Below are positions 32,379 through 40,909 of a stretch of DNA of 64,000 nucleotides, piece by piece. The notes under the pieces were generated by a model that was given only the letters and a program-made list of their open reading frames with translations, had not been told where the DNA came from and searched no databases. The position numbers and the translations under genes are program-made. Position 1 is the stretch's first letter. Each line of letters starts with the position of its first letter. The stretch covers positions 1 through 64,000 of the forward strand of contig JAKIUW010000002.1 of NCBI GenBank assembly GCA_021647365.1, read 5' to 3'. The stretch comes from Cocleimonas sp. Its GTDB lineage: Bacteria; Pseudomonadota; Gammaproteobacteria; Thiotrichales; Thiotrichaceae.

Positions 32379-33605
32379 ATGTCTACAAAGATTTCATACC
32401 GTCTTTTTTTCCTGCTATTGCTTCTGGCAGGCTTTTCGGTGTCTGCCGAAAATACTCAGCAAAAACAAAGTAACCTGCAAAAGAAAATTAACTCCGCTAG
32501 CTCAACGCTTAAAAATTCACGTGCTGTTTCTAAAAAATTAAAGAAAAATGTACTCATAGCGGAAGATAAACTCAATTTTTTATCTCAAGAGCTACATCAA
32601 ACAGAAAAAAAAATTAATAGCCTAACCAGCAAACTCAATAAATCCAACGCACAGAAAAAGAAGTTAGAAAAGCAAACAGACGCTCAACGACAAGCACTTG
32701 CTCAGCAAATGCAAGCTTTATATACCTCGGGCAAGCAGTCGCACTTACGTTTATTACTCAGACAGGATGACCCTTCTGATATTAGCCGTACGGTTAAATA
32801 TTTTGAGTATATGAATAAACATCGTTTAAAGCGCATTAAGAAAATTAAAAAGCGTTTGAATAAAGTCAAAATAGTCCAAGAGCAAATTGCAAAAGACACC
32901 ACGGTTTTAAAATCTTTACAAGCAGAGCAAGGTGAAAAAAAGGTTGCTTTAAAATCAGTCGTCAAAACAAAAGACAAGCTCTTAAAAAAGCAAAGAAAAG
33001 TGGTCACCTCTCAAGAACAGAAATTATCCAAACTAAAAAAGGATGAATCACGTTTGCGGGGGGTTTTACAACGTCTTGCAAACAAACAGAAAAAGGAAGA
33101 GAAAGCGGCTAAGGCCAAAGTGCAGAAAAGAAAAGATGAAATAAAACTAGCTGCAAAAACGGGTAAAAAGATAAACAAGTCGGTTTCTGTTGAGCGCCAT
33201 TTTGTACCCAACAAACCATTTTCATCACTACGTGGTAGATTGTCTTGGCCCGTTCGTGGCAAGCTTTCTCATCGTTACGGCAGCCCCAGAAACAGTAAGA
33301 TTAATTGGAACGGCGTGATTCTCTCGGCTGCTGGTGGAACAAAAGTCCATGCTGTCGCGCGCGGCAAAGTTGAGTTTAGCGGTAGGCTCAACGGTTATGG
33401 CTATGTAATTATTATCCGACACGATAAAAGTTATCGCAGTTTGTATGCTTTTAACCGTAGCGTTTATAAAAAAGTAGGACAAATTGTTAAGCAGGGTGAT
33501 GTGATTGCGGCAGTTGGGAACTCTGGCAGGCTAGCAAACCCCGGACTTTATTTTGAAATAAGCAAAGGTTCAAGACACCAAAACCCTGCTAAGTGGTGTC
33601 GCTAA
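32379..33605 (+). CDS. envC: EnvC-like murein hydrolase activator
   Basis: This 408-residue periplasmic protein has a signal peptide (SYRLFFLLLLLAGFSVSA), a long Lys/Gln/Leu-rich coiled coil (about 25-260) and a LytM (M23) domain (about 285-405). The LytM zinc ligands are missing (NWNGVILSAAGG, GLYFEISKGS rather than HxGID and HxHFE). As in E. coli EnvC, it should activate amidases without cutting peptidoglycan. It precedes ctpA, a common pairing. Confidence 0.9.
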   Translation: MSTKISYRLFFLLLLLAGFSVSAENTQQKQSNLQKKINSASSTLKNSRAVSKKLKKNVLIAEDKLNFLSQELHQTEKKINSLTSKLNKSNAQKKKLEKQTDAQRQALAQQMQALYTSGKQSHLRLLLRQDDPSDISRTVKYFEYMNKHRLKRIKKIKKRLNKVKIVQEQIAKDTTVLKSLQAEQGEKKVALKSVVKTKDKLLKKQRKVVTSQEQKLSKLKKDESRLRGVLQRLANKQKKEEKAAKAKVQKRKDEIKLAAKTGKKINKSVSVERHFVPNKPFSSLRGRLSWPVRGKLSHRYGSPRNSKINWNGVILSAAGGTKVHAVARGKVEFSGRLNGYGYVIIIRHDKSYRSLYAFNRSVYKKVGQIVKQGDVIAAVGNSGRLANPGLYFEISKGSRHQNPAKWCR

Positions 33606-33696
33606 TAAACACCTAAAAAGCCTAGCACATTACAATCATCACGAATTATTGTAGTATCAAACAAACCAAACACTGCATGTGAATGCGGAGAAAACT

Positions 33697-35055
33697 ATGC
33701 AAATTAATAAATCCTTAATCTCTGGCTTAATGCTCGGTATTATCATTGGCTTAGCAACAACGCTTAGCTTAAATGCATTTGCATTAAAATCAGGCAACCA
33801 AACATTACCACTAGCGCAGCTCAAAAAGTTCTCAGAAGTTTACGCACGGATTAAAAGAGATTACGTTGAAGAGGTTGATGATAAAAAACTCATTACTGAT
33901 GCTATCAGTGGCATGCTTACAGGACTCGATCCGCATTCAGCTTACCTCAACAAAGCAGCTTTTGCCGATTTGCGTGAAGGCACATCAGGCGAATATGGTG
34001 GCTTAGGCATTGAAGTTGGTATGGAAAATGGTTTTATAAAAGTCATTGCGCCGATTGACGACACACCTGCACAAAAAGCAGGATTAAAGTCAGGTGATCT
34101 CATTATTCGCCTTGATGATAAATCCGTTAAAGGCATGTCGATGAGCGATGCAGTGAAAACTATGCGTGGAAAAGCAGGTGAGCCCATCAATTTATTAGTC
34201 ATTCGAGAAGGCGAAAGCAAGCGCCTCAAGTTCACTATTAAACGCGCTGTAATAGTGACCAATAGTGTTAAAAAGCGCATGCTTGAAGCGGGTTATGGTT
34301 ATCTTCGTATTTCTAGTTTTCAATCAAAAACCACCTCGAGTGCAAAAGAAGCATTAGAGAAATTAAATGCAGTAAACAAAGGCAAGCTTAAGGGCTTAGT
34401 ACTGGATTTACGTGACAACCCTGGTGGGGTTTTAAACGGCGCTGTGGGTATTTCTGACCTTTTCCTTAGTAAAGGAAAGATTGTCTACACCGAAGGTAGA
34501 GTTGCTGATGCACTGATGCAATATGATGCAACACCTGATGATTTACTCGATGGTGCGCCTTTAGTTGTCTTGGTCAATCAAGGTTCTGCCTCAGCATCTG
34601 AGATTGTTGCAGGTGCATTACAAGATCATAAGCGTGCATTGATTATCGGTAGAAAAACCTTTGGTAAAGGTTCGGTACAAACTATTTTACCGCTTGATGA
34701 AACAACTGCCGTAAAACTCACAACCGCCCGCTACTTCACACCTTTAGGGCGTTCCATCCAAGCCAAAGGCATCGAACCAGATATCGTCATTGATCAGCTA
34801 GAACTGGAAAAGCATGATAATAATGAAGATGATATTAAACCACTATCAGAGGCTGATTTAAGCGGTCATATTTCTAATCCTAATGGTGAAAAGAAAAAGC
34901 CAGAAGAAACAACAGAAAAGCCTGAGACAGCGGATAGCGATGATGAGATAAAGAAAGAAAAAAAGAATCTTGCGAAAGAAGATTATCCTTTGTTTGAAGC
35001 ACTTAATATTCTTAAAGGCATGAACCTCGTTCAAGCGATGAAAGCAGGGAGCTAG
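33697..35055 (+). CDS. ctpA: C-terminal processing protease (S41) CtpA
   Basis: ATG 33697 (MQINKSLISGLMLGIIIGL) is preferred because GCGGAGAA precedes it. The 452-residue protein has an N-terminal signal or anchor helix, a PDZ domain (GGLGIEVGMENGFIKVI, GDLIIRLDD), and the serine/lysine dyad region VNQGSASASEIVAGAL (Ser) with IIGRKTFGKGSVQT (Lys). A charged Glu/Lys-rich segment lies before the C-terminus. It cleaves C-termini of periplasmic proteins and probably works with envC in envelope maintenance. Confidence 0.94.
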   Translation: MQINKSLISGLMLGIIIGLATTLSLNAFALKSGNQTLPLAQLKKFSEVYARIKRDYVEEVDDKKLITDAISGMLTGLDPHSAYLNKAAFADLREGTSGEYGGLGIEVGMENGFIKVIAPIDDTPAQKAGLKSGDLIIRLDDKSVKGMSMSDAVKTMRGKAGEPINLLVIREGESKRLKFTIKRAVIVTNSVKKRMLEAGYGYLRISSFQSKTTSSAKEALEKLNAVNKGKLKGLVLDLRDNPGGVLNGAVGISDLFLSKGKIVYTEGRVADALMQYDATPDDLLDGAPLVVLVNQGSASASEIVAGALQDHKRALIIGRKTFGKGSVQTILPLDETTAVKLTTARYFTPLGRSIQAKGIEPDIVIDQLELEKHDNNEDDIKPLSEADLSGHISNPNGEKKKPEETTEKPETADSDDEIKKEKKNLAKEDYPLFEALNILKGMNLVQAMKAGS

Positions 35056-35075
35056 CTAGGTTAAGAATCATCAAA

Positions 35076-35137
35076 GCACACCCCCCCACTTTTACATGAT
35101 GTTTATATAAGCATCATGTAAAAGTGGGGGGGTGTGC
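35076..35137. repeat. REPIN-like inverted repeat pair
   Basis: Two identical inverse arms with a 10-12 bp spacer, between convergent ctpA and cobO. Pairs of this compact form could act as a bidirectional terminator, but no long T run follows. Confidence 0.92.
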
Positions 35138-35151
35138 TTCTTAAAGAAGAG

Positions 35152-35748
35152 CTACAGATCAATACCTTTCTGAGCTTGAATACCATCGCGATAGGCATGC
35201 TTCACATCGGCAATCTCTGATACGGTATCAGCAAGTTCTAATAAATCATCCATAGCGGCGCGCCCAGTGACAACCACATGTTGCATGGCAGGACGTGAGT
35301 TAATATCAGCCAATACACCATTGCTTTCAAGGTATTTGTAGCTTAATAAATAAGTGAGTTCATCCAATACCACCAAATCATAGCTTGGATCATTTAACAT
35401 ATTTTGAGCAATTGCCCAGCCTTTTTGAGAAGTCGCAATGTCTTGTGTGCGGTCTTGCGTATCCCATGTAAAGCCATCGCCTAGCACATGCCAATCGCAA
35501 TTTTTATGTGTACTAAAAAAGGCCTCTTCACCTGTGTCTGTTCGGCTTTTAATAAATTGGCACACACCGACTTTCATGCCGTGGCCGAGTGTGCGCGCAA
35601 CCATACCAAAGGCAGAACTAGATTTGCCTTTGCCATTGCCAGTGAGCACCAGCAATAAGCCTTTGTTTTTATCTGCTTTGGAAATGGTTTCATCTATGAT
35701 CGACTTTTTGCTTTCCATGCGTTTTTTGTGTCGTTTATTTTTACTCAT
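35152..35748 (-). CDS. cobO: Corrinoid adenosyltransferase
   Basis: The 198-residue protein has P-loop VLTGNGKGKSSSAFGMVAR, GVCQFIKSRTDTGEE, VVLDELTYLLSYKY and HVVVTGRAA, the CobA/CobO/BtuR signature. It transfers adenosyl from ATP to cob(I)alamin to give the coenzyme. Directly upstream on the same strand is a BtuM transporter copy, so uptake and adenosylation are adjacent; a hairpin separates the two genes. Confidence 0.95.
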   Translation of the reverse strand: MSKNKRHKKRMESKKSIIDETISKADKNKGLLLVLTGNGKGKSSSAFGMVARTLGHGMKVGVCQFIKSRTDTGEEAFFSTHKNCDWHVLGDGFTWDTQDRTQDIATSQKGWAIAQNMLNDPSYDLVVLDELTYLLSYKYLESNGVLADINSRPAMQHVVVTGRAAMDDLLELADTVSEIADVKHAYRDGIQAQKGIDL

Positions 35749-35762
35749 TATTTAGTATCCAT

Positions 35763-35789
35763 AAAAAAGCCCTAATAGATTAGGGCTTC
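35763..35789 (-). terminator. Terminator or attenuator between btuM copy 2 and cobO
   Basis: Minus strand AAGCCCTAATCTATTAGGG then CTTTTTTAT forms an 8-9 bp stem with a T run 24 bp after the btuM stop. It should end or partly end the btuM transcript before cobO. Confidence 0.8.
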
Positions 35790-35811
35790 ATACAATATTG
35801 GTGAGATTGGT

Positions 35812-36402
35812 TTAAGAATGAGCAGGATTAAGTAAATTACGTCCATGCACAATCGCAAAGTGAACTAATCCAATAAAGCTTAAATAGATACCAGTAGTTT
35901 TTAAATAACCAGGTAAATACTTAGCAACAGCCTGTGCATATTCGGCAATGCTCATGGTTTCGAATTTATCAGCGAAGAAGTAAAAGCCAACATTGGAAAT
36001 AAAGAAGCAAACCACTGTGCCAACAAACGCCGCAGTCACAAATTTAAACAAGTCCAATGTAGACTCTTGATAGTTATTAGCAAACCAACGCCCCGCAAAC
36101 CACATTGAAAAGTACGAAGGAATCAAAAACGGATACGAAGGCGTAAAGCAATAATGTGTGCCTCCATTTACTGCATCAATCACGATCAAGTCAATCACAA
36201 ATGCGGCCAAGAAAAATGCGGGGAAAGCATAATGCCCCAAAGAACCACCGCGCAAATAAAACCCAACCATAAAGAAGATTGCCCATGATGCATCTTGTAA
36301 ATGCGCCGTGATATTGCCACGCGTGACAATCATTGCTAATAGCAATAATCCGCCGATTAGATATTTTGATTTTTGAAAAATCTGCTTTGTTTCTGTATTC
36401 AT
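35812..36402 (-). CDS. btuM: BtuM-type solitary vitamin B12 transporter (copy 2)
   Basis: The 196-residue membrane protein is closely similar to the protein at 12496 throughout (TRGNITAHLQDASWAIFFMV in both). It retains the Cys (residue 85) in GGTHYCFTPSYPFLIPSYF and the ending VHFAIVHGR. It lies upstream of cobO. I see no cobalamin-riboswitch boxes in the 268 bp upstream, so this copy may be regulated differently from copy 1. The function call shares the uncertainty of copy 1. Confidence 0.78.
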   Translation of the reverse strand: MNTETKQIFQKSKYLIGGLLLLAMIVTRGNITAHLQDASWAIFFMVGFYLRGGSLGHYAFPAFFLAAFVIDLIVIDAVNGGTHYCFTPSYPFLIPSYFSMWFAGRWFANNYQESTLDLFKFVTAAFVGTVVCFFISNVGFYFFADKFETMSIAEYAQAVAKYLPGYLKTTGIYLSFIGLVHFAIVHGRNLLNPAHS

Positions 36403-36596
36403 TTTATGAGTCCAAACATTTTTCTATAATATTACTAACAACAGTGCCAATATTTGAATCAATTGTCTAGTTTCTTGTTATATAGTTGACTTTCAACGCA
36501 ATGGGTAGTCGCTTCTACTACAATGTCATCATTCAACTCAATATATTTGAGCGAAAGAATCTACGACAGATTCTAAAATCAGACCCTCCTTGACAT

Positions 36597-36622
36597 AAAA
36601 AAAATGAGCCCAGATGAGGCCC
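36597..36622 (-). terminator. Terminator of the SPFH-nfeD operon
   Basis: Minus strand GGGCC, loop TCATCTG, GGCTC, then A and eight T: a 5 bp stem with one G-U pair about 50 bp after the nfeD stop. The remaining 268 bp gap (36403-36670) holds a further small hairpin AGAATCT/AGATTCT at about 36556 and no gene. Confidence 0.6.
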
Positions 36623-36670
36623 GCTTTCTAATAACAAACTGTGGGACAGCAGAAGGGGTACTTTCATTAT

Positions 36671-37120
36671 TTAGACAAGTTCAACCGTTAATTCTGCACC
36701 ACTGACACTAACAACACGCACAGAATCACCCGCTTTACAGTCTGGCCCATGAGCTTTCCACGTAGACTCCCCAACTTTTATGCGCCCATTGCCGTTTATA
36801 ATGGCTTTCTCTACTTCAAATACTTTGCCGATTAAGTCATCTTCGCGGGTATTGAGGGTTGGCTTATCCGTTTTTATAGGATTGCGGTTAAACCAATATT
36901 TTCCTGCAATGATTGTGGCTACGCTGAGAAGGGCGAATAACATGAACTGGGTTTGCCATGTGAGTTCTGGCATCCCAAGCAATATAAGCCCGACAACAGC
37001 TGCGGCGGCACTCATCCACATAAAAAATGCGGCAGGTGAAAAAATTTCTAATATAATTAAGACAATGGCTAATACCCACCAATGCCAATAAACTAGGTTC
37101 TCATATATTCCGCTCAGCAT
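36671..37120 (-). CDS. NfeD-like membrane protein
   Basis: The 149-residue protein has two or three membrane helices (WWVLAIVLIILEIFSPAAFF) followed by a small beta-barrel OB-like domain (DDLIGKVFEVEKAIINGNG, RIKVGESTWKAHG). This is the short NfeD type. GGAGAAGAT precedes the ATG. It is the partner of the SPFH protein encoded 38 bp upstream and probably forms a membrane microdomain complex. Confidence 0.9.
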   Translation of the reverse strand: MLSGIYENLVYWHWWVLAIVLIILEIFSPAAFFMWMSAAAAVVGLILLGMPELTWQTQFMLFALLSVATIIAGKYWFNRNPIKTDKPTLNTREDDLIGKVFEVEKAIINGNGRIKVGESTWKAHGPDCKAGDSVRVVSVSGAELTVELV

Positions 37121-37158
37121 TTATCTTCTCCTTTTTTGAATTATTTTTATAATACTTT

Positions 37159-38076
37159 TTACGTTGATTTACTTTTGGCAAGACTATCTTTTGTTATCTC
37201 GGCAATGCCTGCAATTGAACCCATTAAGCTCGACGCTTCTAGAGGAAGCATGATAATTTTTGAATTGTCTGCTGAACCGATATCTTTGAGTGCCTCAGTG
37301 TATCTTTGCGCTACAAAGTAGTTAATAGCTTGTATGTCACCTTTGGCTATCGCTTCTGACACCATCGTAGTTGCTCTTGCTTCTGCTTCTGCTAACCTTT
37401 CTCTTGCCTCAGCTTCGCGGAATGAGGCCTCTTTTTCACCTTCTGCCGCCAATATTTGCGATTGTTTGATACCTTCTGCATTTAGAATGCGCGCTTGTCG
37501 CTTACCTTCTGCTTCGAGTATTAGCGCACGTTTTTCACGTTCTGCCTTCATTTGGCGACCCATCGCTTCAACCAAATCATGCGGTGGGTTAATGTCTTTT
37601 ATCTCAATTCGGGTAATTTTTACGCCCCATGTGGCAGCGGCATCATCAACAACCGCGAGCAAGCGTGAGTTAATTTCATCACGTTTTGAGAGAAGCTCAT
37701 CCAAGTCCATCGAGCCCATTACACTACGAATATTGGTCATGGTGATATTTAGAATCGCGCGGTACATATCATTTACGCGGTAGGCTGATTTTGCGGCATC
37801 CATCACTTGGAAGAAAACAACGCCGTCGGCGCTAACCATTGCATTGTCACGTGTGATGACTTCTTGCTGAGGAACATCGGCAACTTGCTCCATCATATTC
37901 ACTTTAGCACCGACAACATCAATCATGGGAATAAGAAATTGAATGCCTGGCTTTAAAGTTCGGGTATAACGGCCAAAGCGTTCTACGGTGTATTCCATGC
38001 CTTGGGGGATGCGCTTTACGCCCATCATTACGATAATGACGGCTACAACGACCAGTGCGATAGGTAATATTTCCAT
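37159..38076 (-). CDS. SPFH/band 7 (stomatin-like, QmcA-type) protein
   Basis: The 305-residue protein has an N-terminal membrane anchor (LPIALVVVAVIIVMMG), an SPFH domain with VPQQEVITRDNAMVSADGVV and a long Ala/Glu-rich coiled coil (EAEGKRQARILNAEGIKQSQ). It is equivalent to E. coli QmcA/YbbK. It forms oligomeric rings in the inner membrane and pairs with the NfeD gene. AAGGAG precedes the ATG. Confidence 0.92.
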   Translation of the reverse strand: MEILPIALVVVAVIIVMMGVKRIPQGMEYTVERFGRYTRTLKPGIQFLIPMIDVVGAKVNMMEQVADVPQQEVITRDNAMVSADGVVFFQVMDAAKSAYRVNDMYRAILNITMTNIRSVMGSMDLDELLSKRDEINSRLLAVVDDAAATWGVKITRIEIKDINPPHDLVEAMGRQMKAEREKRALILEAEGKRQARILNAEGIKQSQILAAEGEKEASFREAEARERLAEAEARATTMVSEAIAKGDIQAINYFVAQRYTEALKDIGSADNSKIIMLPLEASSLMGSIAGIAEITKDSLAKSKST

Positions 38077-38107
38077 TTTATTCTCCTTATATTAGTTATT
38101 TTTTAAA

Positions 38108-38152
38108 GCACACCCCCCTAGTTTTAGATGATGTAAAACTAGGGGGGTGTGC
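38108..38152. repeat. Compact perfect REPIN-like hairpin (TAG subtype)
   Basis: GCACAC, C-tract, TAGTTTTA, seven-base loop, then the exact inverse: a perfect 19 bp stem, the shortest pair in the window. It sits 32 bp upstream of the SPFH gene start in its promoter region. Confidence 0.92.
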
Positions 38153-38194
38153 TTTTAGTTTTTATTTATACTAATAATAAGGGTAAATAATTAT

Positions 38195-38214
38195 TTATCA
38201 ATATATATTGATAA
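38195..38214. promoter_or_regulatory. Perfect 20 bp palindrome
   Basis: TTATCAATATATATTGATAA is an exact palindrome, followed at 38223 by ATTGATATATTA. It is about 120 bp upstream of the SPFH gene and just beyond the lipoprotein gene. It shares TCAATATAT with the region upstream of the ArsR gene. A regulator site is plausible but unproven. Confidence 0.4.
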
Positions 38215-38231
38215 TCGGACTCATTGATATA

Positions 38232-38786
38232 TTAGTTATTTAAAAGCTCTTTTTTAAATATTTTACGGTATTTTTTTGCAGCCGCTTCATAGCTAGCAAC
38301 TTGTTGCTTAAAGCTAGTCATTGTTCTATCAAACACACCGATAGTTTCATCAAACTTTACAATTTGATTAATTTGGGTGAAGAATTTATCACTCAGTGGA
38401 TTTTCTTGGCTTTTGTGTGCAATAGCCCGGGGGTAAGCTTGATCGACAAAGTTTTTGCTAAATTCCGACAGGTTCTTACAAGCAGATAACAGCGATTTGG
38501 TTATGGGGTCTTTTCCTTTTAGTTTACGTACTGCAATATCATAAGTATTAATGACATTGCGGTGGGTTACATAGTCGTAATCTTTAACTTGTTGGAAAGG
38601 GGTACTAAATTTTTCAGCATTAAAATAATGAAATAGTTTCACGTAATTTGCCCGCGCGTAACCAATAGATTCATCACCTAACGTTGTACATTTTTGTAAA
38701 ACGGAAACCCTGTCTACACTGCTATTACATCCAACAATGCTGAACATTAAAGCAAACATCAAAGTGACTTTAAAAATGAATTTCAT
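38232..38786 (-). CDS. Putative lipoprotein of unknown function
   Basis: The start is taken at MKFIFKVTLMFALMFSIVGC, a lipoprotein signal with lipobox IVGC, rather than 11 codons earlier. The mature part (about 165 residues) is helical and rich in Lys, Phe and Tyr, and I do not recognise a family. It is monocistronic. Confidence 0.75.
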   Translation of the reverse strand: MKFIFKVTLMFALMFSIVGCNSSVDRVSVLQKCTTLGDESIGYARANYVKLFHYFNAEKFSTPFQQVKDYDYVTHRNVINTYDIAVRKLKGKDPITKSLLSACKNLSEFSKNFVDQAYPRAIAHKSQENPLSDKFFTQINQIVKFDETIGVFDRTMTSFKQQVASYEAAAKKYRKIFKKELLNN

Positions 38787-39002
38787 AAATATGTTGTAAG
38801 AGATCTTTGTAAAATCCAAATACTTTAAATTAATTTAGAACGGCATGATAGTTACATGCATTTATTTCCATAACTAACAAAGCTCATATAAATGTCAGTT
38901 GTCTATAGTTTAGTCGCTTTTATCTGGCGAATCATAAGAGTTTAACTATTTTTATCTATACTCGTTTTAATATAAATTTATAGACAGCTCAAGGAATAGC
39001 TA

Positions 39003-39653
39003 ATGCGCATTTTTACCTTAAGGAAATACTTTATAACTTCGGTGGTGTCCGCCGTATTTATAGTATTGCCCATGCTCTCCTATGCTTTTGATTTAGATGC
39101 TGCCGTGGATGTTTATCAAGATGCAGTATACGAAGAATATAGTCAGGATCTTTACCAACAACCACAACAAGCTCCTCAAGGGCATAGCCGAGAATATTAC
39201 CAGCAAAAGTGGTTAGAAAGCCAAGGTGTTGCTCAGCCTACTGCTATGCATCGACCACAAAATCAGCCACAACAAGCACGACCAGAAGCTGAAGATTTAT
39301 TTATGGCTGCAGTCAATGGTAACAATGGGCAAATTGGTCGTTTAATATCACAAGGTCTAAACATTAATGCTGCCAATGCTGAACGCGAAACCGCATTGCA
39401 TATGGCTGCAGCTAGAGGGCATTATTCAACGGTTATTTATCTTATCAATAATGGTGCGCATGTGAATGCGCGTACGGTAAAGAATTGGATTCCACTGCAC
39501 CATGCGGTACGTTTTCGTCATGCTAATATTGTAAACTACCTACTTCAACGTGGCTCTTCCGCAGGCGCTAGAACATCGGATGGCTTAAGTGCAATTGATA
39601 TGGCGAGAAATGCTAACGATAACCGTTTATTATCTATTCTTGGTGGGCGCTAG
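39003..39653 (+). CDS. Secreted ankyrin-repeat protein
   Basis: The 216-residue protein has a signal peptide (TSVVSAVFIVLPMLSYAF), a Gln/Pro/Tyr-rich linker (DLYQQPQQAPQGHSREYYQQ) and about three ankyrin repeats from residue 98 (LFMAAVNGNNGQIGRLISQG, ETALHMAAARGHYSTVIYLI, NWIPLHHAVRFRHANIVNYL). It is likely periplasmic and mediates a protein interaction; partner unknown. Confidence 0.85.
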   Translation: MRIFTLRKYFITSVVSAVFIVLPMLSYAFDLDAAVDVYQDAVYEEYSQDLYQQPQQAPQGHSREYYQQKWLESQGVAQPTAMHRPQNQPQQARPEAEDLFMAAVNGNNGQIGRLISQGLNINAANAERETALHMAAARGHYSTVIYLINNGAHVNARTVKNWIPLHHAVRFRHANIVNYLLQRGSSAGARTSDGLSAIDMARNANDNRLLSILGGR

Positions 39654-39685
39654 TTCCTTCGATAAGAATAGCACCCGTAAATACG

Positions 39686-40471
39686 TTATGATTTTTTAGC
39701 AGGCTGAGGCCGGCTAAACACCCAATTATTTGTCGTCGATTCTTGTGCAGAAAATTGATAACCGCCTGCACCAAAATCTTTAATATCTTCAGCATGCTCA
39801 ATACGATTTCTTAGAATAAAATCTGTCATCATGCCGCGTGCACGTTTAGCAAAAATAGCGATTACGCGCGTATTGCCGTCTTTGGTTTCTTTAAAATTGA
39901 TGTTCAGTAAACGCCCGTCTAATTTTTTAGGCTTAACGGATTTAAAGTATTCATTAGATGCTAAATTCACCAATACTTTTTCTTGATGATCTTCCAGTGT
40001 CTCATTGAGCTTATCAGTGATGCGTTCATCCCAAAATTGATAAAGATTTTCACCACGCGGATTTTTAAGCTTGGTTTTCATTTCCAAACGATACGGCTGA
40101 ATCAAGTCCATTGGGCGCAACGCACCGTACAGACCTGATAAAATCCGCAAGTGATCTTGAGCATAGTTAAGATCCCCATCACTGTACTTTTCTTTTTGAA
40201 TGCCCGAATAAACATCGCCTTTAAAAGCAAATAATGCCGCTTTAGCATTTTCGGTATTAAACGGCATTGTCCAAGTGTTAAAGCGTTCTACATTAAGAAT
40301 AGAAATATTCTCACTCACATCCATCAGTGCGCGCACATCTTTTATATCAAGCTTTTTAGCTTCCTTGATAAGCAGTTGAGAATCTTTAAGTTGATCAGGA
40401 ATGCTATGAATGTCCGACGGTGTCGGTGTATCAAAATCCTGCCCTTTTGAGGGTGAAAGTGTGATTAGCAT
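39686..40471 (-). CDS. yaaA: Peroxide stress protein YaaA
   Basis: The 261-residue protein has LITLSPSKGQDFDTPTP, LYGALRPMDLIQPYRLEM, ASNEYFKSV and FAKRARGMMTDFIL, the DUF328/UPF0246 signature. In E. coli YaaA limits intracellular iron during peroxide stress. Its ATG overlaps the ferredoxin stop (TAATG), a coupled pair that links it to iron-sulfur chemistry. Confidence 0.94.
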   Translation of the reverse strand: MLITLSPSKGQDFDTPTPSDIHSIPDQLKDSQLLIKEAKKLDIKDVRALMDVSENISILNVERFNTWTMPFNTENAKAALFAFKGDVYSGIQKEKYSDGDLNYAQDHLRILSGLYGALRPMDLIQPYRLEMKTKLKNPRGENLYQFWDERITDKLNETLEDHQEKVLVNLASNEYFKSVKPKKLDGRLLNINFKETKDGNTRVIAIFAKRARGMMTDFILRNRIEHAEDIKDFGAGGYQFSAQESTTNNWVFSRPQPAKKS

Positions 40472-40719
40472 TACTCAGCCATTAGCTTTTCGTACTTAGC
40501 CATAAGCTGGTCTTCACTTTCTTCATTTTCAGGGTCTTTTGGAATACAGTCAACCGGACAAACCTCAACACACTGTGGCTCATCGTAATGACCTACACAC
40601 TCGGTGCATTTATCTCTATCAATTTCGTATATTTCATCGCCCATGTAAATTGCTTCATTGGGGCATTCTGGCTCACATACGTCGCAGTTAATGCATTCAT
40701 CCGTTATTAGTAGGGACAT
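40471..40719 (-). CDS. 2[4Fe-4S] ferredoxin (YfhL-like)
   Basis: The 82-residue protein has CINCDVCEPECPNEA and CTECVGHYDEPQCVEVCPVDC, two 4Fe-4S cluster motifs with the insertion typical of the Alvin/YfhL type. It is cytoplasmic electron-transfer protein. It lies directly upstream of yaaA. Confidence 0.93.
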   Translation of the reverse strand: MSLLITDECINCDVCEPECPNEAIYMGDEIYEIDRDKCTECVGHYDEPQCVEVCPVDCIPKDPENEESEDQLMAKYEKLMAE

Positions 40720-40909
40720 AATATTTCCTTTTCTTAAATCTTGTTAATGCGACAATTTTAACAGTGTCAAATTTAAAAAACATTAACCATTATCAAACTA
40801 TGTTTAATATGAGGATAAATGCTAGGTTTACAAGATGTTGTGAGTTTTGACACTCCTAATTATTTCAGGCATGGTTACACCAATAATATCTAACAATAAA
40901 ATCTGAATC

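Noticed and set aside
36403..36670. A second cobalamin riboswitch before btuM copy 2
   Set aside because: None of the conserved boxes (GCTGCCCCCGCAAC, GCCACTG, CCCGGAGACC) is present on either strand.
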